Origin: Tengunoibacter tsumagoiensis
GTDB lineage: Bacteria > Chloroflexota > Ktedonobacteria > Ktedonobacterales > Ktedonobacteraceae
Assembly (NCBI RefSeq): GCF_003967535.1
Contig: NZ_BIFR01000001.1
Span: forward strand, 4,649,001-4,713,000
Length of the DNA: 64,000 bases
Reading direction: 5' to 3'
In this document: positions 54,428 to 62,157 of the stretch, piece after piece
Layout: each line of letters begins with the position of its first letter
Numbering within the stretch: position 1 is the first letter of the stretch
The notes under the pieces: model-generated
Database searches by the model: none
Seen by the model: only the letters and a program-made list of their open reading frames with translations
Told to the model about the DNA's origin: nothing
Translations under genes and position numbers: made by a program

Positions 54428-54560
54428 CTCTGGCCGCCAGAACACCAACCCGGAACTGAAACGCCCCAGACTATCACACTCTAACCTTTGCTCTTTCGAT
54501 AACCTCAAGTTAGAATAAGAGAGTCTCACATATATTCTTCATTGTTAGAGAAGAGGCTCT

Positions 54561-55238
54561 ATGCGAATTCTAGTAGCTGAAGATCATCCCTCATTGGGAA
54601 TGGATATTAAACAAGGATTAGAACGTTGTCGGTATGCCGTCGATCTGGTGGCTGATGGTGAGGATGCACTGGCGCTGGCCCTATCTGTCCCCTACGATCT
54701 TGTCATCTTAGATGTCTTGCTGCCCTCAATCAAAGGGTTTGAGGTCTGTAAACAGCTACGTGACCAGAAACGAACGATGCCCATTCTCTTTCTAACGGCC
54801 CTCGATGATATTGATAGCCGCGTCATGGGACTGGATCTGGGGGCCGATGATTATCTCTCCAAACCCTTTGCCTTTCGCGAACTTGAGGCCCGCGTGCGCG
54901 CACTCCTGCGCCGTGAGGGACAGACAAAGAATGTTGAGCTACACTTTGAAGATATCCTGATGAATACCAGTACCCACGAAGTCACGCGCAATGGCCGCAG
55001 CATCCAGCTCTCAACAAAAGAATATGCTCTCCTCGAATTTCTGCTTCATCATCCTCGTCAGGTATTAAGTCGCACAATTATTGCTGAACATGTCTGGGAT
55101 TATGACGCCGAACACTTCTCTAATGTCATTGACGTCTATATCCGCTATCTACGCAATAAATTGTGCGCCGCCGGAGAGCCCGATGTGATTCAGACCATAC
55201 GAGGCGCTGGCTATCAGCTAAAGGAGACTCTATCATGA
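54561..55238 (+). CDS. OmpR-family response regulator
   Basis: 225 residues. Receiver domain residues 1-115, with acidic pocket Glu7-Asp8, phospho-acceptor Asp51 in LVILDVLLP, Thr in LFLTALDD and Lys in DYLSKPFAF. A winged-helix DNA-binding domain fills about 128-223 (STKEYALLEFLLHHPRQVLS, VIDVYIRYLRNKL, IRGAGYQL). It is coupled to the kinase gene by an ATGA overlap at 55235-55238. The signal is unknown. Confidence 0.95.
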   Translation: MRILVAEDHPSLGMDIKQGLERCRYAVDLVADGEDALALALSVPYDLVILDVLLPSIKGFEVCKQLRDQKRTMPILFLTALDDIDSRVMGLDLGADDYLSKPFAFRELEARVRALLRREGQTKNVELHFEDILMNTSTHEVTRNGRSIQLSTKEYALLEFLLHHPRQVLSRTIIAEHVWDYDAEHFSNVIDVYIRYLRNKLCAAGEPDVIQTIRGAGYQLKETLS

Positions 55239-56686
55239 CCAGCAGGCTTAAACGGAGCTGGCCGCCCGGGATTCGCTATCAACTGGCGATCTGGTATACA
55301 ACGGTCTTTGTCGCTCTATTGCTTTGTACAGGTCTCTTTCTCTATAAGCAGCTTGAAAATTCTCTCCTTAATAGCCTGGATACTGAACTGGCCCAGACCA
55401 CAAATCAACTCTTAGACGATATTACCTACGATAATGGAACAATCACGGTTCATGATGAACTCAATAATCTTTCACGTTCTGATCTTTTACCACTAAACAA
55501 TGACCATCAATTTGTAACAATTCAAAATAGTCTGATTATTCGCGTTCTGGACACGCGAGGGCATGTCTTACGCACCTCTCTAGCCTTCAATCACCTCTCA
55601 GTTCCTCATGATAGCGTATCTGGCCCGCTTGCAGATTGCCAGCCCTGGCTGGGAACGATTGGACAACCCTCGTTTCGCCTGTATAGTATGGCCCTGACAA
55701 ACCACAAACATGCCTTTGCCATCATTCAAGTTGCAAAACCACTCTCACAGGTTCAGCACGTGCTACAAGATGAAAGCCTGACCTTCCTGATCGTCACGCC
55801 CTTTGTCTTACTGGTCAGCATCCTGGGAAGTCTCTGGCTCGCATCACGAGCGTTTGCTCCTATTCATCGTCTGGCCTCAACTGCTCGTCAGATTGAGGCC
55901 GGAGATCTTCATCAACGCGTCCCTGTTCCAAAGGCACAGGATGAGGTTCACTTTCTGGCTCTGACACTCAACGAGATGATTGAGCGCTTAGACCTGGCAT
56001 TTCAACGTCAGAGACGCTTTGTCGCAGACGCCTCTCATGAGCTGCGCACACCAGTTGCAGTGATCCGCAGCAAAGCTGAACTGGCTCTGGCACAGGTTCT
56101 GACCATTGATGAGCATAACTTGGTCCTGAGACAGATTGAGAGTGAAGCAGAACGTCTGGGAAAATTGATCAGCAATCTTCTAGCGCTGGCCCGCATGGAC
56201 GAGGGTCGCACCATTCTAGAAACGGAGTCCGTTCATCTTGCCGTCCTGGCTGAAGCTGTGGTCGCAAATGCCGAGATTAGCGCGCAGGAGAGAGGGATTG
56301 AGCTGCACCTTGAGATCCAGGAGGCTGTGGCGATTGAGGGCGATGAGACGCGCTTAATTCAGGTGGTCATGAACCTGATTGATAATGCACTGATCTATAC
56401 ACAATCCGGAGGATCAGTCTTCTTACGCATCTCACGCAAAGGCACGTGGGCCATCATCCAGGTTGAGGATACTGGTGAGGGGATTGCCCCCGAACATCTC
56501 CCCCATATTTTTGAACGCTTCTACCGCGCCGATCCCGCCCGCACCCGCCGCGAAGGTGGCAGCAGCGGCCTTGGCCTCTCCATCGTCGAATGGACCGTCA
56601 ATGCCCATTGCGGCACCATCTCCGTAAAAAGCAAGCCTGGAGAAGGCTCAACCTTTACCGTATTATTGCCGATGGAGAAGATTTAG
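55235..56686 (+). CDS. Sensor histidine kinase
   Basis: 483 residues. Two transmembrane helices (about 15-37 and 185-207) bracket an extracytoplasmic sensor loop of about 145 residues. HAMP (about 208-260) and a HisKA domain follow, with His268 in ADASHELRTPVAVI, and an ATPase domain with NLIDNALIYT (N box), VEDTGEGIAPEHLPHIFERFYR and SGLGLSIVEW. The start at 55235 overlaps the regulator stop. The sensor loop is not a recognised domain. Confidence 0.95.
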   Translation: MTSRLKRSWPPGIRYQLAIWYTTVFVALLLCTGLFLYKQLENSLLNSLDTELAQTTNQLLDDITYDNGTITVHDELNNLSRSDLLPLNNDHQFVTIQNSLIIRVLDTRGHVLRTSLAFNHLSVPHDSVSGPLADCQPWLGTIGQPSFRLYSMALTNHKHAFAIIQVAKPLSQVQHVLQDESLTFLIVTPFVLLVSILGSLWLASRAFAPIHRLASTARQIEAGDLHQRVPVPKAQDEVHFLALTLNEMIERLDLAFQRQRRFVADASHELRTPVAVIRSKAELALAQVLTIDEHNLVLRQIESEAERLGKLISNLLALARMDEGRTILETESVHLAVLAEAVVANAEISAQERGIELHLEIQEAVAIEGDETRLIQVVMNLIDNALIYTQSGGSVFLRISRKGTWAIIQVEDTGEGIAPEHLPHIFERFYRADPARTRREGGSSGLGLSIVEWTVNAHCGTISVKSKPGEGSTFTVLLPMEKI

Positions 56687-56757
56687 GAATGATTAGCATA
56701 CAATCAATATCAATAGTCCTTTGTTCTTTATGAACAGCAATGATGATGTATGTAATA

Positions 56758-56786
56758 TTGATAGACACAAATTTTACTGTTATAAT
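56758..56786 (+). promoter_or_regulatory. Promoter of the WXG-like cassette
   Basis: TTGATA (56758-56763) and TATAAT (56781-56786) are 17 bases apart, 50 bases before ATG 56836. This marks the cassette as its own transcription unit, separate from the kinase. Confidence 0.65.
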
Positions 56787-56835
56787 ATTTATGTCTACTT
56801 ACATCTTAAGTGGTGATAAAAGAAAGAGGAATGCT

Positions 56836-57177
56836 ATGTCAGAAAAAATTCAGTATCCTTTTGAAGATATGCAATCCACTTCACAAGACCTATGCTCATT
56901 TATACAAGATCAATGGAATCAACACAACGCTCTGTTTATGACACATCCAGATTCATTTAGTGCCCTTCTAAAGACTATCGTCCGTATCATTCCAAATGGG
57001 TTAGGGAAAGTTCATGAGCTTGAACAAGGATTAGAAAATTATCACCAACAATACAAAAATGCATATGCATCTCTTCATGATTTAGCTAAAAAAATTGATA
57101 AATCAGCACAATTAATGGGTTTAACTGACGAATCTGTTAAAAACACATTTGATTCTTCTCAAAACACTCATTCATAG
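56836..57177 (+). CDS. Small helical protein, possible Esx-like partner
   Basis: 113 residues, predicted all helical and without a signal peptide or TM. AGAGGA lies five bases before ATG 56836, and earlier in-frame codons overlap the promoter. Size and hairpin-like pattern (LGKVHELEQGLENYHQQYKN) are like WXG100 partners of type VII secretion, though the WxG motif itself is not visible. It precedes the 489-residue WXG-like protein by 94 bases and is AT-rich like it. Confidence 0.65.
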   Translation: MSEKIQYPFEDMQSTSQDLCSFIQDQWNQHNALFMTHPDSFSALLKTIVRIIPNGLGKVHELEQGLENYHQQYKNAYASLHDLAKKIDKSAQLMGLTDESVKNTFDSSQNTHS

Positions 57178-57271
57178 CTTGTTGCAATAGATCTTCAGCA
57201 AGGTTTCTCTTCATTTCGACTTACCCATACACGCAGAACATAGGGGATCTCAATAGAAGAAAGGAATCATC

Positions 57272-58741
57272 ATGAGTCTAGATGGAACAGACAACACTTT
57301 TTCGGCAGTCATTAATGGAGTTCAACATTTTGCTGGAGATATAGAAACACTCATTGAACACAGTATATCAGAACTTGCCACAATTGGTCTTAGTTTATCT
57401 GGCTCAATCCCTTGGCTGATTAAACATCTGATTGAATTACAAGAAGATCCTGTTCAAGTCATTACCCACCTGAGTACTCATATTACAAATATTAAAGGCG
57501 ATGTAACAAGCGTTTTGGAAGAGGTTGCCTTCGGGGTTATGACCTATGGACTCACAGAATTTGCTCAAAGGAAAGTGGAACAAGCCTTAGATCCCCTAAA
57601 AACCACTATCCAACATAGTACTAATCAAGGGCAAGCAGTTTCTGATATACATAAAAGCACCCTTAAGACAATGAAAGAAAAACTAGATCTTCTCAAAACA
57701 GGAAACGACTTATCAGGTATTGCATGGCAAGGAGATAGTGTCGATTCCATGAGAACTTCATTTAATGAAATCTCAAATTTTATTAACAGCTTAAATGATC
57801 AGATACAACATGATGGAATACAAGCTCAACTAAATCAATTCTGCCTGATTGCATTAGGCGCTATTGTCATTGCAGGAACAATTATACTTATTCTTGATAT
57901 TATTGCAACTGCGGTAGTGGTGGTGGTATCACTAGGAACTCTGGCTATTCCAACTCTCATAATAGATGGAGGTATAGTTGCTCTCGACCTCGGTATTATG
58001 CTCGATCTAATTGCATTGGATCTACTTATCTGGCTATTAGGTACACTAGCTATTTATGCTATTCATCATCCAGTTACAAAAACTCAGAATATCAGCCCAA
58101 TCGTCACCCATGTTCCCCAAGAAGCTCAACTGCCAAAACCTAGACCTCTTACGCCTGAAGAAAATCAGGAAGTTCAGGATATTATTAATGAAATCACGGG
58201 AATGGGAATAACTGTACCAACCAGTTGGATCGAATACCTAATACGTATATTAGGAGCTAGCATGTCTGCGAAAGAAGCAGGATCAATCATTCGTTGTATG
58301 TTTAGTAAAGGCTATTTACCAACAATCCAAAAAGGCAAAGAATCTAACGCTTCTGAAGTGCAAAGATTATTTAAAAGCCTCTGGAATAATCTGGGTCACC
58401 TCACACAACAAGATTTGGAAGGCGCATGGAAAGACATTCATCCAGATAGGGTAGATTATCCAGAAGGAGGTTTACCATCTGGTGCACAACATTATAGTGA
58501 AGTCTCTAATGCCAAACAAGCTATAGATAATTTAATATCAGCACTAGAGAAAGCAATTACTGACCCCACTACTCCTGCTTCACTAAGTCAAGTATACCAA
58601 AACATTTATAACGCTTGTATTAGCACCAAACAATTTATTATTGATAGAATTTTTGGTTCCGATCCACCTCTCAACTGGCCAGATCCAAAAGGAACAATTC
58701 CTTTTGGCGAAGATTTGATTGTTGCTTCAGGCTGTCTATAA
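57272..58741 (+). CDS. WXG-like membrane protein, candidate secreted toxin
   Basis: 489 residues. The N-terminus is helical; residues about 120-187 look like a WXG100 hairpin with W152-Q-G154 at the turn (GIAWQGDSVDSMRTSFNEI). Two to three strong hydrophobic helices follow (about 189-265, e.g. IALGAIVIAGTIILILDIIA). The C-terminal 220 residues (about 270-489) are soluble and unrecognised, a place where toxin domains sit in such proteins. The next gene encodes a HEAT-like protein that could be the immunity partner. AGAAAGGA lies before ATG 57272. The gene has much lower GC than its surroundings, suggesting transfer. Confidence 0.75.
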   Translation: MSLDGTDNTFSAVINGVQHFAGDIETLIEHSISELATIGLSLSGSIPWLIKHLIELQEDPVQVITHLSTHITNIKGDVTSVLEEVAFGVMTYGLTEFAQRKVEQALDPLKTTIQHSTNQGQAVSDIHKSTLKTMKEKLDLLKTGNDLSGIAWQGDSVDSMRTSFNEISNFINSLNDQIQHDGIQAQLNQFCLIALGAIVIAGTIILILDIIATAVVVVVSLGTLAIPTLIIDGGIVALDLGIMLDLIALDLLIWLLGTLAIYAIHHPVTKTQNISPIVTHVPQEAQLPKPRPLTPEENQEVQDIINEITGMGITVPTSWIEYLIRILGASMSAKEAGSIIRCMFSKGYLPTIQKGKESNASEVQRLFKSLWNNLGHLTQQDLEGAWKDIHPDRVDYPEGGLPSGAQHYSEVSNAKQAIDNLISALEKAITDPTTPASLSQVYQNIYNACISTKQFIIDRIFGSDPPLNWPDPKGTIPFGEDLIVASGCL

Positions 58742-58828
58742 TTTAAAGTATAATGTCTCTGCAGATAGAGACGAAGATGAAAATGAGCTTTTCGTAGAAA
58801 TCATAGATGACAAAAAGGAGATCTTTCA

Positions 58829-59347
58829 ATGACGTGGGATGATGATGAAGACAAAGAGCTTGCTCAAAAGTTAACTGATCTACAACAAGGAAAAATCCGT
58901 GATGAGGATCTCTATCATACTATCTGGACGCTAGGAAAAGCTGAATATTGGCCTGCCAAACCTACTATTGAACAGTACTTAGACTATACTGGCGATGAGG
59001 ATGTGCGAGTCGCAGCTATGATGGTTCTCACAAATCGCTTTGGAGCAAAAGATCGGAAATACTGGGAGATGGCAAGAGATATATTGGCTAATCCTGATTC
59101 CTATCACCGTAGTGAGGCCATAACCGTTCTCACAATAATGAAAAACAATACTCACGATCTTGAAACACTCCAATTACTGGCAGCGATTGTAAACAATCCT
59201 AAAGAAGCATCTCTCATACGCACATTCGCCTATGCAGCTATGCATCAGATCATTCGATTCGATCCACTCAAATCTAAACAAATTACAGATGATCCTTTCG
59301 ACATTGACCGCGATACTGATTGGGAATTTGTTCATCGCTATATTTGA
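58829..59347 (+). CDS. HEAT-repeat-like protein, possible immunity protein
   Basis: 172 residues, acidic at the start (MTWDDDEDKELAQKL), with several HEAT-like helical pairs (DEDVRVAAMMVLTNRFGAKD, EAITVLTIMKNNT, LIRTFAYAAMHQII). AAAGGAG eight bases before ATG 58829 is a good site. It follows the WXG-like gene by 87 bases. Acidic HEAT/Armadillo-type proteins are frequent immunity proteins downstream of polymorphic toxins. It ends at a strong terminator that is itself duplicated from thrS. Confidence 0.75.
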   Translation: MTWDDDEDKELAQKLTDLQQGKIRDEDLYHTIWTLGKAEYWPAKPTIEQYLDYTGDEDVRVAAMMVLTNRFGAKDRKYWEMARDILANPDSYHRSEAITVLTIMKNNTHDLETLQLLAAIVNNPKEASLIRTFAYAAMHQIIRFDPLKSKQITDDPFDIDRDTDWEFVHRYI

Positions 59348-59381
59348 TCCATAAGATATGGTAACGTACTTTCAAAAGAAA

Positions 59382-59422
59382 GAGCACCTTTCTCGTTCCT
59401 AATTTAATCGAGAAAGGTGCTC
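59382..59422. terminator. Terminator, copy of the thrS terminator
   Basis: GAGCACCTTTCTCG (59382-59395) and its complement (59409-59422) with tttatctttt following rightward. It matches the right arm of the thrS terminator at 62104-62125 and belongs to the duplicated segment. Confidence 0.85.
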
Positions 59423-59463
59423 TTTATCTTTTGCCCTCACTGATTGGGGGCGGGCTTACAGGC

Positions 59464-59597
59464 TTAAAGCTCCATACTCTTGCTGCTGGTAATCCCTTTG
59501 ACACGCTCAATAAAGTCGGCCAGAGGGATCGATTTGAGATCAACGTTGGTACGCAAACGGACAGAAGTGGCCTCTTTATCACCTACGACCAACATAT
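59464..59597 (-). pseudogene. Truncated 3' end of thrS
   Basis: This leftward fragment repeats the last ~45 codons of thrS (62158-62303) with a few substitutions and one in-frame 12-base deletion. It keeps the stop codon (59464-59466) and the terminator beyond it. It ends abruptly at 59596-59597 where the 80-bp element begins. There is no start region, so it is a non-functional remnant of a duplication. Confidence 0.9.
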
Positions 59598-59674
59598 CAT
59601 GAATGATCATCTATAAACCTTTTACATAATAAATTTTTGTAAATGGGCAATTTTATTGTCTGAGATGGTACAGC
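59596..59674. repeat. 80-bp AT-rich element, copy 1
   Basis: Begins ATCATGAATGATCATCTATAAA and is homologous, at about 75-80% by eye, to 61487-61567. It joins the truncated thrS tail directly. The 59675-59780 remainder before the next gene shows nothing further. Confidence 0.7.
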
Positions 59675-59780
59675 CATTGTGTGACCTAACTGATGGTATA
59701 CCATTTGTGTTGACTGCATATCCAAGCTAGCAGTTTCAAATCTGATCAATTAGTGGGAAGTAAGGAAGAAGATTATTCTC

Positions 59781-61256
59781 ATGAATTTAACGATCCTTCA
59801 TCGCTTTCATCCTGCGGTTCTCTACTGCTATGCAATGTGTCTGGTTGAAGAAGAGGGTCCTATATTGGGAATGCTCTTTACATTGCAGGGGGTAACCCAT
59901 CTGGACGCAACTGCTGTACTGGTGCTGTTTAACCTCACAGCGCAGGCCATTGAGCACACCATTGTCTATAAAAATGCAGGTCCCGATCAGGCAAAAATGC
60001 TTGATGGATTGCTATACTATGATTCATTTCACAAGCGTTGGGTGATTGTACAGTCGATAGATGAAGAGTATATAGCGATGCGCACCTTCTCTCCTGAAAC
60101 TGGCCTCTCCCCTTTATGTCTGATCGATCGTGATGAGGCTGTGGAGACAGGTGGTATGGAATCTGCATTAGCACTCCAGATCTGGCCTGACTATTATACT
60201 TTTTTGTATCCAAAGCCTTTCGATGTCCATCTTCGAGCTCCTGAGATTACTAAGCGAGATATCGTTATACAACAGGCCAAATGGCTGGCCATGAGAGATG
60301 AACTGGCCATTATCACAAAAAACGATGACCATCTGGGTCAGATTCCTCTCTGGACATCTCCGCAGACGGTCTGGTTGCCAGATAACGCGGAGTTTGATCC
60401 AGGTACCCCCAACGCACATCTCACATCTGCGGTACATATTCAACAGAGCACAACCCTTGCAGAGTCAGAATTGAGTCTGATCTATAGCGATGCAAAAGTA
60501 CATCTACTCGTTCTGTTTTCTTCAGAGAGCTGGCCACGAACACAGATGGAGCTTCCAAAGGGGACGCCCCATGAAGGAACTCAATGGCGCGCCTGGCTTA
60601 CCGGCTGGGACAGGGATTGGCAGCAACTACTTTGGGTCTATGCCCCTGATCTGGGTATCGAGACCGATGCAAAACCTAGCTATCTATTCTGGCCGGATTC
60701 ACAGGTCGCGCTAGTAGCAGGACCACCCCACGCAGAGACGGCTACAGTGGTCCTGGCCATGGCTTTTCAGAAGAACGGGAAGGGGGTGAGCCATGCTGCC
60801 TGCCTTGATGAACATGGTCAACCTGTGCAGATAGCAGCCGATGCGATTGGAGAGCGTCCAGAGCTCTGTTGTGCAGGTTCGATGGTCGTTGGAGTCGATC
60901 TGCTGGATGGCACCTGGCGGCTATGGAACTGGAAGGTGCTGGAGAGTACACATTTTGCCCATCACCAACCCCTCAGTGGAGCATGCAAGCGGGCCCATGT
61001 CTTTGCCGAACCCGCTTCCGAGCGTTTCTGGCTGGTAGAGGAAGAGTTGGAAGGGGTCCGGATTAGCCATCGTGAGGTCTCCACGTTGCATGAGGTGAGT
61101 GAAGAGGTCTTTGTGGCTGGCGTCCGGGTGCGAGAAGATGGAGAAGAACTGCCTATGTTTGGCTATCGCCGCTTGAATATCATGCCCTATCAATCAAGCT
61201 TGCTGTTCCTGGCCAGAGACGCCAGCGATGTGATGGCGCTCTATAAGGTCGAGTAA
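59781..61256 (+). CDS. Unknown 491-residue protein between repeat copies
   Basis: 491 residues, no signal peptide or TM. The composition is rich in Trp, Leu and acidic residues, with repeated strand-like segments (DGLLYYDSFHKRWVIVQSID, DGTWRLWNWKVLE, ERFWLVEEELEGVRISHREV) that suggest a beta-rich, possibly propeller-like fold. I do not recognise the family. The ribosome site is weak (aaggaag about 13 bases upstream). The gene lies between two direct copies of the 80-bp element, and between a thrS fragment and thrS, so it may have been carried in by a rearrangement. Confidence 0.75.
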   Translation: MNLTILHRFHPAVLYCYAMCLVEEEGPILGMLFTLQGVTHLDATAVLVLFNLTAQAIEHTIVYKNAGPDQAKMLDGLLYYDSFHKRWVIVQSIDEEYIAMRTFSPETGLSPLCLIDRDEAVETGGMESALALQIWPDYYTFLYPKPFDVHLRAPEITKRDIVIQQAKWLAMRDELAIITKNDDHLGQIPLWTSPQTVWLPDNAEFDPGTPNAHLTSAVHIQQSTTLAESELSLIYSDAKVHLLVLFSSESWPRTQMELPKGTPHEGTQWRAWLTGWDRDWQQLLWVYAPDLGIETDAKPSYLFWPDSQVALVAGPPHAETATVVLAMAFQKNGKGVSHAACLDEHGQPVQIAADAIGERPELCCAGSMVVGVDLLDGTWRLWNWKVLESTHFAHHQPLSGACKRAHVFAEPASERFWLVEEELEGVRISHREVSTLHEVSEEVFVAGVRVREDGEELPMFGYRRLNIMPYQSSLLFLARDASDVMALYKVE

Positions 61257-61311
61257 CGGGCTCTTACAACTGATCTGACACTTCTTTATCGACAGCAGGG
61301 TGGGTCACAGC

Positions 61312-61736
61312 GGCCATCATGAATGATGGGCCCTACCTTCTTTTGAGCGATAAATCGCTCTTTAAAGGTTAATTCCTGTATAATGGAAGGCAAGGACCAT
61401 CATGATGGCAATTGTTTCTTTACCAGGGCAAGGTATTGGCTCTCTCTCCTTAGGGATAGCAAAGGAAATAGCAATATTCTATGGTAATCATGAATGATAA
61501 CCTATAAAATTTTTTATATAATAAATTGCCCTTAAAATTGACAATTTATTACCCGAGATGGTAAGGCCCATCATTCATGATGGGCTTGGGGACCCACTCC
61601 ACCCTGTTGCACTCCTATCACCACACGAAAGGGCTCTTCACCTTTCCAATCTCGTCTTGACGCCATTCTACAATGAATTGCTCCTTAAGAGCGATTTATC
61701 GCCAAAAAAAGGTAGGGCCCATCATTCATGATGGCC
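61312..61736. mobile_element. 425-bp element with ~48-bp inverted ends (MITE-like)
   Basis: The left end (61312-61360) and right end (61689-61736) are near-perfect inverted copies over about 48 bases, each with GGCCATCAT...ATGATGGGCCC and an AGCGAT/ATCGCT palindrome. Inside are the 80-bp element (61487-61567) and a 20-base palindrome (61566-61585). No transposase is encoded. The right end's 22-base core recurs at 106-127. Confidence 0.7.
61487..61567. repeat. 80-bp AT-rich element, copy 2
   Basis: Homologous to 59596-59674; includes arms AATAAATTG (61520-61528) and CAATTTATT (61542-61550). Same orientation as copy 1. Confidence 0.7.
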
Positions 61737-61960
61737 TCTGTGACCCATTCCACCCTGCCCCACTCCTCATGCATGATGGCCGTTGTGCTCGTGACCCACT
61801 CCGCCCTGTTCCCCTCATCATGCATAATGACCGCTGTGATCCACTCCGCCCGTTCCACCCCTCATTCATGATGACCCTCGTGCTCGTAACCCACTCCACC
61901 CTGTTCCGCCTTTCATGCATAATGGCCCTCGTGACTTACTCTACCCTGGTGCCCGCCTCG
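61723..61960. repeat. Degenerate palindrome array, five units of 44-51 bp
   Basis: Units begin at 61723, 61769, 61819, 61863 and 61914 with CATTCATGATG or CATGCATGATG-type palindromes, each followed by a CCxTxGTGxTCGTGACCCACTCC-like tail. Spacing varies and units are diverged, so this is not a CRISPR array. Rightward frames across it are not credible genes. Confidence 0.75.
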
Positions 61961-62018
61961 ATCCATTCCACCCTCATCGCCACACGAAAGGCTCTTCACC
62001 TTTCCAATCTCGTCTTGA

Positions 62019-62037
62019 GGAACACAGGAAAGAGACA
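62019..62037. repeat. 19-base exact match to 45687-45705
   Basis: GGAACACAGGAAAGAGACA is identical at both places, 16.3 kb apart. It lies at the right edge of the repeat region, 25 bases before the thrS terminator. Confidence 0.7.
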
Positions 62038-62061
62038 TCCCTTAACATTATTCAAAATATA

Positions 62062-62125
62062 AAAGATAAAGAACACCTTTCTCAATTGAAATTGAATAGG
62101 AACGAGAAAGGTGCTCTTTATCTTT
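62062..62125 (-). terminator. thrS terminator
   Basis: About 22-bp stem with one mismatch (AAAGATAAAGAACACC... at 62062-62083, partner at 62104-62125), 33 bases past the leftward thrS stop. Read leftward, T-rich sequence follows. Confidence 0.85.
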
Positions 62126-62157
62126 TGCCCTCACTGATTGGGGGCGGGCTTACAGGC

